NCBI RefSeq assembly: GCF_016612505.1
Contig: NZ_JAENRR010000015.1
Location: forward strand, 37,193-101,192
Reading direction: 5' to 3'
Source of the DNA: Carboxylicivirga marina
GTDB lineage: Bacteria; Bacteroidota; Bacteroidia; Bacteroidales; Marinilabiliaceae
Length of the DNA stretch: 64,000 nucleotides
Shown here in pieces: positions 36,201 through 44,797 of the stretch. A model generated the notes under the pieces. That model saw nothing but the letters and a program-made list of their open reading frames with translations, did no database searches and was not told where the DNA came from. Each line of letters starts with the position of its first letter. Position 1 is the stretch's first letter. The position numbers were made by a program, and so were the translations under genes.

Positions 36201-37221
36201 CGATGAAGTCGTAGCGACTTACAACAATACTACTGCTGGAATTCTATCAGATGAAATTGAAACCCAAATTACTAAAAGTAAACTTGGAGTTCAAGCTAAG
36301 GCGTCTTCTGATATTGTTGTAGTTATATCAAACTATGTCATCATGGAGAATTACAATTTAAAAGAACCAATCGAAAAGTACATGAATCCTTTTACATCAG
36401 AACGATATGACTTTATAGGTTCTGATTTCAGAATTTCAAAAGAATTGTTTGATGATTGGGGTATTCATATTGATCGAAAAGAAAATGATGATGGTGATAA
36501 AGTATATGAAGCAAGTGTTAATCCAACTTATGTATTGAGCTATCCAATTACAGTATTAGATAATCGTGATAATGCTATCATGTCATATCGTGATATTGCG
36601 CTTATTGAATCAGGAGAGGCAGGTACAAGCTTTGGTGATGATGAATACTGGGATTACGTTATTGTTGAAGGAACCAAGGATGGTATAAACTGGTTGCCAT
36701 TAGCCGATGGTTATGATGTCAATTATTCGGACAAGTGGAAGGATTTTGCCGATGCAGATAATGACTATAGTAATATTAATAAAACACCAAGCTCGGCAAC
36801 TATTTTTGAAGAGCATACTATAAATCTTCATGATACATTTGAAGCAGGTGATGTTATATTAATTCGTTTCAGATTATTCTCAGATGCTAATGCAACTGGT
36901 TGGGGATGGGTGATAGATGATATCATTATCCAAGAAACAGGCACTTCAGTTAATGTTGATGAAACAGCAGGTGCAACATTTACCGTTGGTCCTAACCCTG
37001 CAACAAATTATATTGATGTTGTAATTGATTCAGAGGAACGTGGTGATATTGCTTTAGCTGTTTACGATATGTCAGGTAGGTTAGTTGCTGTTAAGGATGC
37101 CTATAAAGATATGGATAGATGGAGTGATAGGATTAGTTTTAACAATCAAAGAAAAGGCGCATTAATTGTTACATTGAACATTAACGGAAAGACTTATAAG
37201 AAAAAGATTATTTGTCGTTAA
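33217..37221 (+). CDS. Large BNR/sortilin-like beta-propeller protein with T9SS sorting domain
   Basis: The 1334-residue exported protein has an N-terminal signal segment (RYFTPILIALVLSATVFYFV) and a short LKSA-rich linker. Long arrays of BNR/VPS10-type propeller blades follow, each with the SxDxGxxW motif (WKTTDAGQNWTTVS, FKSTDHGATWSLLS, YKTADGGSSWNKVF, FESIDGGANWLYAD). A jelly-roll-like domain follows (1050-1240). The C-terminal about 75 residues are a type A T9SS sorting domain (FTVGPNPATNYIDVVI, LAVYDMSGRLV, KGALIVTLNINGKTYKKKII). It is predicted to be secreted across the outer membrane and then surface-anchored or released. The ligand is unknown. Confidence 0.88.
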   Translation: MKKRYFTPILIALVLSATVFYFVPNETKSPLKGQKTYTAQELRAQEIQKKLKRREAGYAKPDKPDEYLNYLYYLKTNNDPSKEYPHNHHLNELKSAKLKSAQLKSAKEDLNWIERGPGNVGGRTRGFIIDPTDNTGNTWFAGSVGGGIWKTTDAGQNWTTVSDNWPNLAVSSMAMAPSNSDVLYAGTGEGFWNLDAIMGNGIFKSTDHGATWSLLSSIESNGAFRFVNRLVVDPDDENIVYAATNWGIYKTADGGSSWNKVFQELYNNESSARRVQDLKMSPDNSSILIAGVNDYGVIQSFNKGKSWKLVNPKTQGRVEVGISEYNTDVMYALTSESNLSMSVDGGDNWVDVSFSGTEVKYLSGQGWYNNTLVAYPDDETKLFIGGVDLYRVTTEVGAANGVIGFDVNDNTTAYFEYTDVEGQYLGGGVKMTNGNVAGIGNVEMRFGGTNSQKAHRFTVSSSEAVVDESTFIYNDYVDVPFEVWDTENNQQLMVSFRDSDDNGAFNLTDTSIEQIIVHSSSYSSDNPSAIIGVDGGVVTEQVAYVHPRMQESISWDPTGFVNVTLSLNKVEIKEQSMTYEKLSDWSANTSASNYVHADHHNLLVDDTQGAPFRVISCNDGGVAFSDNAGTSWSSPNNGYNTSQFYGVAKHPTLNQYAGGLQDNGTWMSIENPEKLTVWSEVAGGDGFSTIWNQSDADKIVGCYYYNTLFGSYDGGENWVSIQGVDGYNDDEISPFITRIENSKSNPDLLLVGNANGISKSEDFGLSWKLISVPASAWSDGGYNPHTAISPVNSKYIWAGTKVSANHPLALSKDGGETFGLVNTPFDTHSANISKIVAHPTDENSAYVLFSLYGAPKVFVTSDLGETWNELSGFGTAGSSSNGFPNVAVYSLIVMPHNTNVIWAGTEIGLFESIDGGANWLYADNGLPAVCIWDMKIVGQQVVVGTHGRGVWTVDMPELPTNIKQPFLSSGKSPTGKIAFKLELEQAFDKVDLYIDDEVVATYNNTTAGILSDEIETQITKSKLGVQAKASSDIVVVISNYVIMENYNLKEPIEKYMNPFTSERYDFIGSDFRISKELFDDWGIHIDRKENDDGDKVYEASVNPTYVLSYPITVLDNRDNAIMSYRDIALIESGEAGTSFGDDEYWDYVIVEGTKDGINWLPLADGYDVNYSDKWKDFADADNDYSNINKTPSSATIFEEHTINLHDTFEAGDVILIRFRLFSDANATGWGWVIDDIIIQETGTSVNVDETAGATFTVGPNPATNYIDVVIDSEERGDIALAVYDMSGRLVAVKDAYKDMDRWSDRISFNNQRKGALIVTLNINGKTYKKKIICR

Positions 37222-37242
37222 GCTTTCCTAAATAGATATTTT

Positions 37243-37270
37243 AAAGAGGCGCCATTGGTGCCTCTTTTTT
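37243..37270 (+). terminator. Terminator of the BNR protein gene
   Basis: AAAGAGGCGCCA and GGTGCCTCTTT form a stem followed by a T run. Confidence 0.85.
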
Positions 37271-37403
37271 GTTTAACTGATAGTGTCTGAAAAATAATTT
37301 AGAATGAACAATGTTTGCTGTTTAATTTATTTGAAAATTAAAGGGTTAAATCAGAGATTATTTAGAATTAAGAGTTAATAAAAGATAAAAGCATCTTAAA
37401 ATA

Positions 37404-37434
37404 TTGGAAAGTCATGTGAATTGATGTATATTTG
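37404..37434 (+). promoter_or_regulatory. Promoter of the ECF sigma factor
   Basis: TTG at 37404-37406 and TATATTTG at 37427-37434 fit the Bacteroidota consensus with 20 bp spacing, 36 bp before the start codon. Confidence 0.6.
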
Positions 37435-37469
37435 TTCAACAATTACGTAACGAGATAAAACACAACGAT

Positions 37470-37970
37470 ATGACCGCAGTTCAGTTTGACCAACGATTAT
37501 TAAGCATGCAGGACAAGCTTCTGTACTTTGCTTTGAGCCTGACGGCTAATGATGATGATGCACGCGATTTGCTTCAGGAGACAACTTTAAAGGCACTTAC
37601 GTATCGCGAACAGTTTGTTAATAATACCAACTTTAAAGCCTGGGTATTCACCATTATGAAGAATACCTTTATAAATAATTATCGTCGCGATCAAAAGACA
37701 CGAAATACATTTGATAGTACCGACGATGCTATTCGTGTGGCTTATAAAAGGAATTACGCATCCGAAACGCCTGAAAATGTATATGCAGTAATGGAAATGA
37801 ATTCAAAAGTTGAGAAACTAGATGATGAATTCAGAATACCATTCAAATTGCATACGCAAGGCTTTAAATATAAAGAGATTGCTGAGAAGATGGATTTGCC
37901 GATAGGTACTGTTAAAAGCCGTATTTTCTTTACACGTAAGAAATTACAGGAAATGTTAAAGGACAAATAG
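37470..37970 (+). CDS. ECF-type RNA polymerase sigma factor
   Basis: The 166-residue protein has sigma-70 region 2 (LYFALSLTANDDDARDLLQE and TLKALTYREQF, with the -10-binding W-containing NTNFKAWVFTIMKNTFINNY) and region 4 (IPFKLHTQGFKYKEIAEKMD, LPIGTVKSRIFFTRKKLQEM). No anti-sigma gene adjoins it; it is flanked by terminators. Such solitary ECF factors are common and conserved in Bacteroidota. Its own promoter looks housekeeping-type. The regulon is unknown. Confidence 0.92.
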   Translation: MTAVQFDQRLLSMQDKLLYFALSLTANDDDARDLLQETTLKALTYREQFVNNTNFKAWVFTIMKNTFINNYRRDQKTRNTFDSTDDAIRVAYKRNYASETPENVYAVMEMNSKVEKLDDEFRIPFKLHTQGFKYKEIAEKMDLPIGTVKSRIFFTRKKLQEMLKDK

Positions 37971-37990
37971 TAGTGATGTGATATAATGGT

Positions 37991-38026
37991 AACCGGTGTA
38001 ATTTTGTAAATTACACCGGTTTTTAT
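37991..38026 (+). terminator. Terminator of the ECF sigma gene
   Basis: AACCGGTGTAATT and AATTACACCGGTT form a 13-bp stem with a 5-nt loop and a T run. Confidence 0.88.
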
Positions 38027-38092
38027 TTTATAAGAATCAAATGTAAGTTATTGAGTATTCAGAAGTCGAATTAAGACAAATTCTTTAGTGCA

Positions 38093-38554
38093 ATGAATGA
38101 GAAAAGTAAGGTCAAACGCTACGAACGTATATACGAACAGATTAAACAATTAATTGAAGCAACTGATAACCCGGTTTCCAGAATGGCAACCATAAACGCC
38201 ATTTTACACCATAAATTCAATAATTATTATTGGACAGGCTTTTATGAACTGATAAAAGGTGATTTAATAGTGAGTGCTTACCAAGGCCCGGTAGCCTGTC
38301 TGAAACTAAAGAAAGATACGGGGGTTTGTTGGGCTGGTATTAATCAAAAGGAAACAGTTATTGTACCAAATGTGCACGATTTCCCGGGGCATATTGCTTG
38401 CTCATCAGCAAGTAATTCTGAGATTGTAGTGCCAGTGTTTAATAAGCAAAAAGAGGTAGTGGCTGTACTTGATGTTGATAGTAAGGATTTTGATTCTTTT
38501 GACGAAGCCGATAAAACGGGTCTTGAAAAAATTGTAGCACTAATTTATAGCTGA
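38093..38554 (+). CDS. msrC: GAF-domain free methionine-(R)-sulfoxide reductase
   Basis: fRMsr reduces free L-methionine-(R)-sulfoxide, giving oxidant defence and methionine recovery. The 153-residue GAF protein keeps the three functional cysteines C69 (GPVAC), C79 (GVCW) and C103 (GHIAC). Their spacing of 10 and 24 residues equals that of characterised fRMsr enzymes (C84/C94/C118 in Neisseria). The substrate-pocket motif SNSEIVVPV is also present. Its stop overlaps the start of the SDR gene by one base, placing it first in an operon with SDR-folB-folK. Confidence 0.9.
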   Translation: MNEKSKVKRYERIYEQIKQLIEATDNPVSRMATINAILHHKFNNYYWTGFYELIKGDLIVSAYQGPVACLKLKKDTGVCWAGINQKETVIVPNVHDFPGHIACSSASNSEIVVPVFNKQKEVVAVLDVDSKDFDSFDEADKTGLEKIVALIYS

Positions 38555-39273
38555 TGCAGAGAAAAGTTCTGATAACAGGGGGAGCCAAAAGAGTAGGATA
38601 TAGCTTATCTAATTATTTTGCCGGCATTGGTTACGATGTGCTTATACATGTGAATAACAGTATGGCCGTTGGTGAAGGATTGGTTGCTGAACTTCAAAAA
38701 AAATACCCTGGACAGAATTTTAGCCTTATTAAACACGATTTTAAGGAGTGGAGAAGCTTAGATGATTTTATAAATAAAGTATTTGAGAAATTTGGTTTGC
38801 CCGATGTCATAATCCATAATGCGAGTTATTATTTAAGTGGAAATCTAGCTAGCACACAAGCTGATGATATGGAAAACATGATGGGCATTCACCTTTTTTC
38901 GCCCATGATAATTGATAAAGCATATCGGCAGCATAATGGAAAAGGGAATATCATATCCATACTCGATACGGCCATTACAAGCAATCACTCAAGTCACGCC
39001 ATGTATTTGCTTGCCAAAAAATCGTTAGCTGAATACACCAAAATGGCAGCACTCGAATGGGCACCTGACATTCGGGTTAATGGCTTGGCATTAGGCCCGG
39101 TATTACCTCCTGAAGGTAAGAGCGATGAATTTTTTAGAAGCGTTGTAGAAAAGACACCCCTACAAAAGCAAATCGACTTAAGCAGCATTGCTCAGTCAAT
39201 TGACTTTATTCTGGGTAATAAAAACATAACGGGGCAAATTATCAATTGCGATTCGGGTCAACATTTGTTATAG
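38554..39273 (+). CDS. SDR-family oxidoreductase, FolM/pteridine-reductase-like
   Basis: This NAD(P)H-dependent short-chain reductase has 239 residues: nucleotide motif TGGAKRVG (residues 8-15), the NAS motif, and the catalytic pair Y151/K155 (MYLLAKKS). The TGGAKRVG start and VNGLALGPVLPPEG are typical of dihydromonapterin/pteridine reductases (FolM, PTR1). Its position directly before folB and folK supports a role in reducing pteridines or dihydrofolate. The exact substrate is inference. Confidence 0.8.
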   Translation: MQRKVLITGGAKRVGYSLSNYFAGIGYDVLIHVNNSMAVGEGLVAELQKKYPGQNFSLIKHDFKEWRSLDDFINKVFEKFGLPDVIIHNASYYLSGNLASTQADDMENMMGIHLFSPMIIDKAYRQHNGKGNIISILDTAITSNHSSHAMYLLAKKSLAEYTKMAALEWAPDIRVNGLALGPVLPPEGKSDEFFRSVVEKTPLQKQIDLSSIAQSIDFILGNKNITGQIINCDSGQHLL

Positions 39274-39304
39274 TAATTCGTTTTATTCTTAGACCAAATC
39301 ATTG

Positions 39305-39658
39305 ATGATGGGAAAACTGAGGATAAAAAATTTGTTACTAAGAAGCTATGTGGGATTTAATCCACATGAAATAGGAAAGCGTCAGGATTTGATGTTCAAT
39401 ATTACAATCGACTATCGCTCAGGAGAGGAAGAATTGAGTGATAAGCCAGAAGACGCACTCGACTACCGGACGATCACCAAAGAAATCATTGACAAAGTAG
39501 AAAATAGCCAATTTAATTTATTGGAGGCCTTGGCGCGAATGGTATTGGATACAATCATGGCACATGAACGTGTGCAGGCGGCTGAAGTTGAGATTGATAA
39601 ACTACATGCCTTGCGTTTTTCTGAAAGTGTTTCAATAAGTTTAGCAGCAACAAAATGA
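39305..39658 (+). CDS. folB: Dihydroneopterin aldolase
   Basis: FolB converts 7,8-dihydroneopterin to 6-hydroxymethyl-dihydropterin and glycolaldehyde in folate synthesis. The 118-residue protein shows GKLRIKNLLLRSYVGFNPHE then IGKRQDL (catalytic Glu) and the C-terminal Lys-containing VEIDKLHALRFSESVSISL. The frame opens at TTG 39302; ATG 39305 or 39308 is the likelier start. Its stop overlaps the folK start by four bases (ATGA), indicating coupled translation. Confidence 0.92.
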   Translation: MMGKLRIKNLLLRSYVGFNPHEIGKRQDLMFNITIDYRSGEEELSDKPEDALDYRTITKEIIDKVENSQFNLLEALARMVLDTIMAHERVQAAEVEIDKLHALRFSESVSISLAATK

Positions 39659-40038
39659 GAAAAATTCATGTTGTAATTGGTTTAGGTTCCAATATAAATG
39701 CAGAACAAAACATACCTGCAGCTATTGAAGAGTTGAAACAAATTGGTGAAGTACTCAAATCTTCTGAAGTATTAATCACTAAACCAATCGGAATTACCAA
39801 TCAGGATGATTTCTTTAACAGTGCAGTTTTACTTCAAACAGATGATGATTTCGATATCTTAAACATAAAGCTCAAAGTGATAGAGGATAAAATGGGGCGC
39901 AATCGTTCCAGACCCAAGTTTGGCCCTCGTGAGATTGACTTGGATATAGTGGTGTATGACAATGAAATAACAGACGAAGATTATTACACACGAGATTTTC
40001 TACAGAAACTGGTTGCTCAAGTATGGTCAAAAAAATAG
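39655..40038 (+). CDS. folK: 6-hydroxymethyl-7,8-dihydropterin pyrophosphokinase
   Basis: HPPK transfers pyrophosphate from ATP to 6-hydroxymethyl-dihydropterin, the step after FolB. The 127-residue protein contains VVIGLGSNINAEQNIPAAIE, LITKPIGITNQDDFFNSAVL, and the signature GRNRSRPKFGPREIDLDIVV. It is shorter than E. coli HPPK (159), missing the C-terminal part, a form often seen in Bacteroidota. It ends the msrC-SDR-folB-folK operon. Its last Lys codons form the T tract of a terminator acting on the opposite strand. Confidence 0.92.
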   Translation: MRKIHVVIGLGSNINAEQNIPAAIEELKQIGEVLKSSEVLITKPIGITNQDDFFNSAVLLQTDDDFDILNIKLKVIEDKMGRNRSRPKFGPREIDLDIVVYDNEITDEDYYTRDFLQKLVAQVWSKK

Positions 40039-40063
40039 AGTTGGCTCGCCAGAACCAACTCTA
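40028..40063 (-). terminator. Terminator for the convergent outer-membrane gene, overlapping folK end
   Basis: TAGAGTTGG and CCAACTCTA form a 9-bp stem (40036-40044 and 40055-40063). The T run on the minus strand is the complement of the final folK codons. The plus-strand side has no strong T run. Confidence 0.65.
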
Positions 40064-40112
40064 CACCTTTATCACCATTATTAACCTAACCTTTGCTAGG
40101 TATGAAAAGAAA

Positions 40113-40886
40113 TTACATTTTAAAACTCTTACTAATGCCAAGCGAAAACCATACCAAATTTTTATCCATTCCGGTTGGTTCAAGTGCATCAAGCGTGCGC
40201 TGGTAATTAATACCTGTGCGCAAAGATACCAGCTTAGTAGGGATGGAACATGACAAATGTTGCGAGAAGAAGCCCCAACCTGGATCAATAGCATAGCTTA
40301 CAGCGCCTTGATTGTTGCTAATCACCGACTTAGCTTCGACACTTACCTTTTTATATGTTTTGTTAAATTTTATTAAAAATTCATGAATACCAGCTGCTCT
40401 TATGTTCATATCACGTCCTAGTTGGTGATAAAAATAAAAATCATATCCAGTTGTTATTTTAAAATCAGAATCTTCTGAGATGAAATAAGGAAAGTGTATT
40501 CCTGCATTATACTTCATCCCTTGGTAATAATCTTGTTTATCTGATTCATTGTTCACCGGCAAATACCAATAGTTGACATAGCCATGGAGATTTACATTCC
40601 ATTTCTTGTCTGTATCTAAAAGATTGATGTTATGATCAATGATAATATCCCACTCATCTAAAGCACTAAACTGACGGTCGTATGGAAGACTAAACCATGC
40701 CATTATTGTTGGGCCCTTATTAATGCCATAGTAGATGCCTGGCTGAAAGCACGCCTGATTAGCACTCAATGTACGACCATGCGCAATATAATTGGTGGTA
40801 TTTCCCCAATCAAAACTCAGGCTGTTTTGTGAGTTGAGCTGTAATGCAATAATAACCCCTATCGTTATTAATACTAACCTTTTCAT
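40113..40886 (-). CDS. Outer-membrane barrel-like protein, function unknown
   Basis: The 257-residue protein has a signal peptide (MKRLVLITIGVIIALQLNSQ) and amphipathic beta-strands with alternating aromatics (GYVNYWYLPVNN, TTGYDFYFYHQLG, LVWFSLGISKSFKM at the C-terminus). The pattern suggests an 8-12-strand outer-membrane barrel. I do not recognise the family. It is transcribed alone, convergent with folK. Confidence 0.65.
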   Translation of the reverse strand: MKRLVLITIGVIIALQLNSQNSLSFDWGNTTNYIAHGRTLSANQACFQPGIYYGINKGPTIMAWFSLPYDRQFSALDEWDIIIDHNINLLDTDKKWNVNLHGYVNYWYLPVNNESDKQDYYQGMKYNAGIHFPYFISEDSDFKITTGYDFYFYHQLGRDMNIRAAGIHEFLIKFNKTYKKVSVEAKSVISNNQGAVSYAIDPGWGFFSQHLSCSIPTKLVSLRTGINYQRTLDALEPTGMDKNLVWFSLGISKSFKM

Positions 40887-41114
40887 TCTGTTCCCTTTAA
40901 ACTTGTACTTGATAAAATCGCCGCAAAAATAGCTTGGGAACTACTTGAAAACAATGACATTATAAGGCTTAAAACATGATAAAAATCGCTGTGTTAAAAA
41001 TTGTTGAGTTCGACGATAAGACGCGCATTGGGAAACTTTTGATCAAACACATCTTTTAATTACAAAATCTTTTCTACTTTTAAACAACAATCACTTACTC
41101 TTTCGTGTGCTCAG

Positions 41115-43199
41115 ATGGACTATTTTAAGCAGTTTTTAACCCGCGTTATTCTTCTAGTTATATGTTTATTAATGGCTGTAGTTGCCTTCGCGCAAGAAGA
41201 AACGGAGCGAGAGTTGCTGGATAGATTAAAAAATGCTAATAATAAAGAAAAGATTAAACTCAATAATAAGTTAGCGAGGCTAAAAATGTATGATGATCCT
41301 CAGATGGCCATCAAGTACGCGGAGAAAGCACTCCAGGCCGCCGTTCGAATGGAGGATAAAAGAGGGAAGGCCGAAGCATACAATAATTTAGGACTGTGTT
41401 ATTATTTTGCTGATGAATACGAGTTATTACGTGATTATTATCGAAAATCATTATCTGAATATCGCTCCATTGGTGATAATCAAAGTATATCAAATTTATC
41501 TTCCACATATTTTAGATTGAACCAGTCAGAAAAGGCTTTAAAAAACTACAAACAATCACTCCTGCTTTATATCGATGAAAAGAACTGGGAGAAAATGGGA
41601 GAAACGTATAAGAATATGGCCGATGTTTATAAGAATATTACCGATTATTCAAAGGCCTTATATTATTATAGAGAAGCTCTGAAAATAGTAGAAAGAGAAC
41701 GTGGTGATGCTTCAAAGGGCGAAGTAATCCGGTTGTTGGATCAGATCGGACAGATTTATTTTTTCCAGAATGAATACGATACAGCCCTCGTTTATTTTAC
41801 CCGTATGAAGCAGATGCTTGAAGAGAGGGGAGATAATCAGAATGTGTCCATTGTCTTAAGTAATATTGCTAACTCCTATTATTCGAAGGGTGACTTCATA
41901 AAGGCACAGGCATTTTATAAAAAAGCACTTAAGATGCAAATTGAGCACAATAGCCATTGGGAAGCGGCAATGAGCTTGATGCGTATTGGTATGATTGAAG
42001 CACAACGAAATAAATATGAACTAGCTATTGTAAACTACAATAAAAGTGTTCGTTTGGCCAAAGTAGCCGAAGCAAATGAATTACTACGAGATAATTACCT
42101 GGTGCTGTCAGAAGCATATGAGGCTCTAGGAAACTATCGAAAGGCTTACCATTATCGGATTCAGTATTCCGATTTATCTGAAGCAATGGTAATGGACGAA
42201 AATATTGCAAATTTTGCCAATGTATTATCTGCAAAGGCTGTAGAAGAAAAGCAAAGAGAAAATGAAATTCTTCAAACAAAAAATAAGAATATTTTACTTG
42301 AGCTAGAAAAAGAAAACCTGGTAAGATGGCGCTTGTCATTTGGTTTTACAATTATTATCATGGCGCTCTCGGTCTTTATTATTTATTATCGTTATTACCT
42401 GAAGGGACAGGAAAATAAAAATCTGGAACAACGAATTGCTGAAGCACTAAAAAAGCAGGAGGAACAGCAACAAATAATTATGCATCAGAGTAGTTTAACC
42501 TCTTTGGGTGAACTGGCAGCTGGTATTGCACACGAAATTAATCAGCCGGTTCAAAATATCTCCTTGTCGGCCGAAAGTATCAAGTATGAATTGGAAGAAG
42601 AAAAGGTTGACCATGGCTTTTTAAACAAATCAGTCAATGAAATATTCGAAGATATTGTGCGTGTGCGACAAATTGTGGATCACATTCGAATTTTTAGCAG
42701 CGGACAAAAAGATGAGGTGGAAGAGGAGTTTGATGTAAGTGAATGTGTTAGGGCTGCGGCATCTATGATTGGTAATCAATATGCCAATCATCATATTCAG
42801 CTAAGCATGACATTGTCAAATAATCTGCCTTGTGTGCTGGGTAATCCGCACAAACTGGAGCAAGTGATACATAACTTACTATCAAATGCAAAAGATGCTG
42901 TAGAGGAGCGAAAGGCTCTACAGTCCGATTTAAAAATGCAGGTTAAAATCGAAACGTATAACAAAAATGAGCAGGTATACCTTCGTATAATCGACAACGG
43001 TGTGGGTATTTCACAAAATAGGAAAACGGATATATTCTTGCCTTTTGTTACGAGCAAACAATTGGGAAAAGGTACCGGATTAGGCTTATCTATTTCTTAT
43101 AGTCTAATTAAAGAAATGCGCGGACATATTGAGGTAGAGAGTGAAAAAGATAAAGGTACGGCAATGGTTGTTATTTTGCCCTTGGCCGAAAACTTATAG
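41115..43199 (+). CDS. TPR sensor histidine kinase paired with an NtrC-type regulator
   Basis: The 694-residue protein has a signal peptide or anchor (FLTRVILLVICLLMAVVAFA), about six TPR units (residues 50-370), a membrane helix (about 405-425), a coiled coil, and a NtrB-like core. HisKA shows LGELAAGIAHEINQPVQNIS with His near 472. The HATPase follows, with N box VIHNLLSNAKDAV, DNGVGI and GKGTGLGLSISYSL. The 'HEINQP' form is typical of kinases paired with sigma-54 activators. The regulator gene starts 12 bp downstream. The signal sensed by the TPR part is unknown. Confidence 0.92.
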   Translation: MDYFKQFLTRVILLVICLLMAVVAFAQEETERELLDRLKNANNKEKIKLNNKLARLKMYDDPQMAIKYAEKALQAAVRMEDKRGKAEAYNNLGLCYYFADEYELLRDYYRKSLSEYRSIGDNQSISNLSSTYFRLNQSEKALKNYKQSLLLYIDEKNWEKMGETYKNMADVYKNITDYSKALYYYREALKIVERERGDASKGEVIRLLDQIGQIYFFQNEYDTALVYFTRMKQMLEERGDNQNVSIVLSNIANSYYSKGDFIKAQAFYKKALKMQIEHNSHWEAAMSLMRIGMIEAQRNKYELAIVNYNKSVRLAKVAEANELLRDNYLVLSEAYEALGNYRKAYHYRIQYSDLSEAMVMDENIANFANVLSAKAVEEKQRENEILQTKNKNILLELEKENLVRWRLSFGFTIIIMALSVFIIYYRYYLKGQENKNLEQRIAEALKKQEEQQQIIMHQSSLTSLGELAAGIAHEINQPVQNISLSAESIKYELEEEKVDHGFLNKSVNEIFEDIVRVRQIVDHIRIFSSGQKDEVEEEFDVSECVRAAASMIGNQYANHHIQLSMTLSNNLPCVLGNPHKLEQVIHNLLSNAKDAVEERKALQSDLKMQVKIETYNKNEQVYLRIIDNGVGISQNRKTDIFLPFVTSKQLGKGTGLGLSISYSLIKEMRGHIEVESEKDKGTAMVVILPLAENL

Positions 43200-43211
43200 A
43201 AAGAGTATTGA

Positions 43212-44600
43212 ATGAATGATTTAAAAGTACTTATACTGGATGATGAATCCAGAATTACAGAAAAGCTTAAATACCATCTGGAAAAAAGAAAGTTTAAAGT
43301 GTATACCGCCAATACACCAAACGAAGGCTTTGATTTGCTCGAAAGAGAGCGTCCGGGTGTGTTGATATTGGATGTAATGTTGCCGGGGATGAATGGTTTG
43401 GATATTCTGCAAAAAGTGAAAAAAGAATATCCCAATCTGGAAATTATCATGATAAGCGGTTATGGCGATATGGACATGGTCATTCAGGCGATGAGGCAGG
43501 GAGCGTCTGATTTTATCCGAAAGCCATTTCAGATTATGGATATACAATTGGCCATTGAGCGCACTGAGAAATTTCTACTGATGCAATCTAAACTGGAAGC
43601 AGCCGAGAATCGTGGTGTTCTGGTGTCAAAGGAACTGGAGGGAATAATTGAGAAGGATTTTGTTGGTGAAAGTGAGCAGATTAAGAAAGTGTTGAAAATG
43701 GCACTGAAAGCTGCTGAAGATGGTGATGTGAATGTGTTGGTGACCGGTGAGAATGGCACAGGGAAAGAAATTATCTCGCGAATTATTCATTTTGGAAGCC
43801 CGCGTAAAAAGCAGGTGTTTGCGCCGGTTAACAGTTCGGCTATTCCTGAATCTTTGCTCGAAAGTGAGTTCTTTGGTCATGTTAAAGGTGCATTTACCGA
43901 TGCGCGAGATGAGAAAAAAGGTTATTTCGAATTGGCCAATAAAGGGACACTGTTTTTAGATGAGATTGCAGACATGCCATATGCTCTGCAGGCCAAGCTT
44001 CTGCGGGCAATCGAAGAAAATCGAATAAAACGTGTTGGTAGCAACAATGAAATTCCAGTGGATGTCCGCATCATTTCCGCCACCAATAAAAACATTGAAG
44101 ATCTGATAGGTGAACAGCAATTCCGCATTGATTTATTTCATCGAATTAATACGATTGAGATTAATATTCCTCCATTGCGCGAACGCCCCGAAGATATTCA
44201 GCCATTATTGGAGCATTTTATTAAGAGCATTGCTAAGAAAAAAGGCAAAAGAGCACCCGGTATAGCTAAATCGCTGGTTAATAAACTACAGAAATATCAC
44301 TTTCCGGGTAATGTAAGGGAGTTGCGTAACATGGTTGAACGAGCCATGATTCTATCTGATAATGACAGCTTGTTACCCGAGGATTTTCCGCTCAGAGGTG
44401 AAGATAGTCACAGCAAAGCTTTTGTGTCGAATGGGAATCTAAATATTGATGTTAATGAAAAGCAATTAATCGAGGCTGCACTTAAGGAAACAGAGTTTAA
44501 TCAAACTCAGGCAGCTACTTTATTAGGTGTTAGCCGTGATGCTTTAAAGCGCAAGATTAAAAAGTTTGAAATAGAAATCATCAAAGGTATAGGAGATTAG
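43212..44600 (+). CDS. NtrC-family sigma-54-type response regulator with GAFTDA loop
   Basis: The 462-residue protein has a receiver domain (D10/D11, phosphoacceptor D54, Lys in FIRKPFQ), an AAA+ domain with Walker A TGENGTGKE, LFLDEIADMP, RVGSNNEIPVDVRIISATNK and FHRINTIEINIPPLRERPED, and a Fis-type helix-turn-helix (NQTQAATLLGVSRDALKRKI). The sigma-54-contact loop reads GAFTDA instead of GAFTGA near residue 230, a substitution that could alter sigma-54 contact or be a lineage variant. It is the partner of the kinase upstream. A terminator follows at 44679-44712. Confidence 0.92.
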   Translation: MNDLKVLILDDESRITEKLKYHLEKRKFKVYTANTPNEGFDLLERERPGVLILDVMLPGMNGLDILQKVKKEYPNLEIIMISGYGDMDMVIQAMRQGASDFIRKPFQIMDIQLAIERTEKFLLMQSKLEAAENRGVLVSKELEGIIEKDFVGESEQIKKVLKMALKAAEDGDVNVLVTGENGTGKEIISRIIHFGSPRKKQVFAPVNSSAIPESLLESEFFGHVKGAFTDARDEKKGYFELANKGTLFLDEIADMPYALQAKLLRAIEENRIKRVGSNNEIPVDVRIISATNKNIEDLIGEQQFRIDLFHRINTIEINIPPLRERPEDIQPLLEHFIKSIAKKKGKRAPGIAKSLVNKLQKYHFPGNVRELRNMVERAMILSDNDSLLPEDFPLRGEDSHSKAFVSNGNLNIDVNEKQLIEAALKETEFNQTQAATLLGVSRDALKRKIKKFEIEIIKGIGD

Positions 44601-44678
44601 AATGTTAGGTGATTGAGATTAAGTCGATACTAAGGCCTATAATCTACCTATCTAATATGGTATTCTATATCAAAAAAT

Positions 44679-44712
44679 AAACCCACCCGACATGTGGAAG
44701 TCGGATGGGTTT
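44679..44712. terminator. Bidirectional terminator between the regulator and hydrogenase operons
   Basis: AAACCCAcCCGAC and GTCGGaTGGGTTT form a 13-position stem with one mismatch, an 8-nt loop and A/T flanks on both sides. Confidence 0.75.
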
Positions 44713-44797
44713 ATATAACCAAAAGGAATGTATAAAAAATAATCGAGTGGCTAAATTGTTGCTCGTTAGCAAACAACCAGTCGCTTATGTGTGTAAT

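Noticed and set aside
40023..40294. Small ORFs at the folK/outer-membrane gene junction
   Set aside because: They are shadows of the convergent genes and the terminator.
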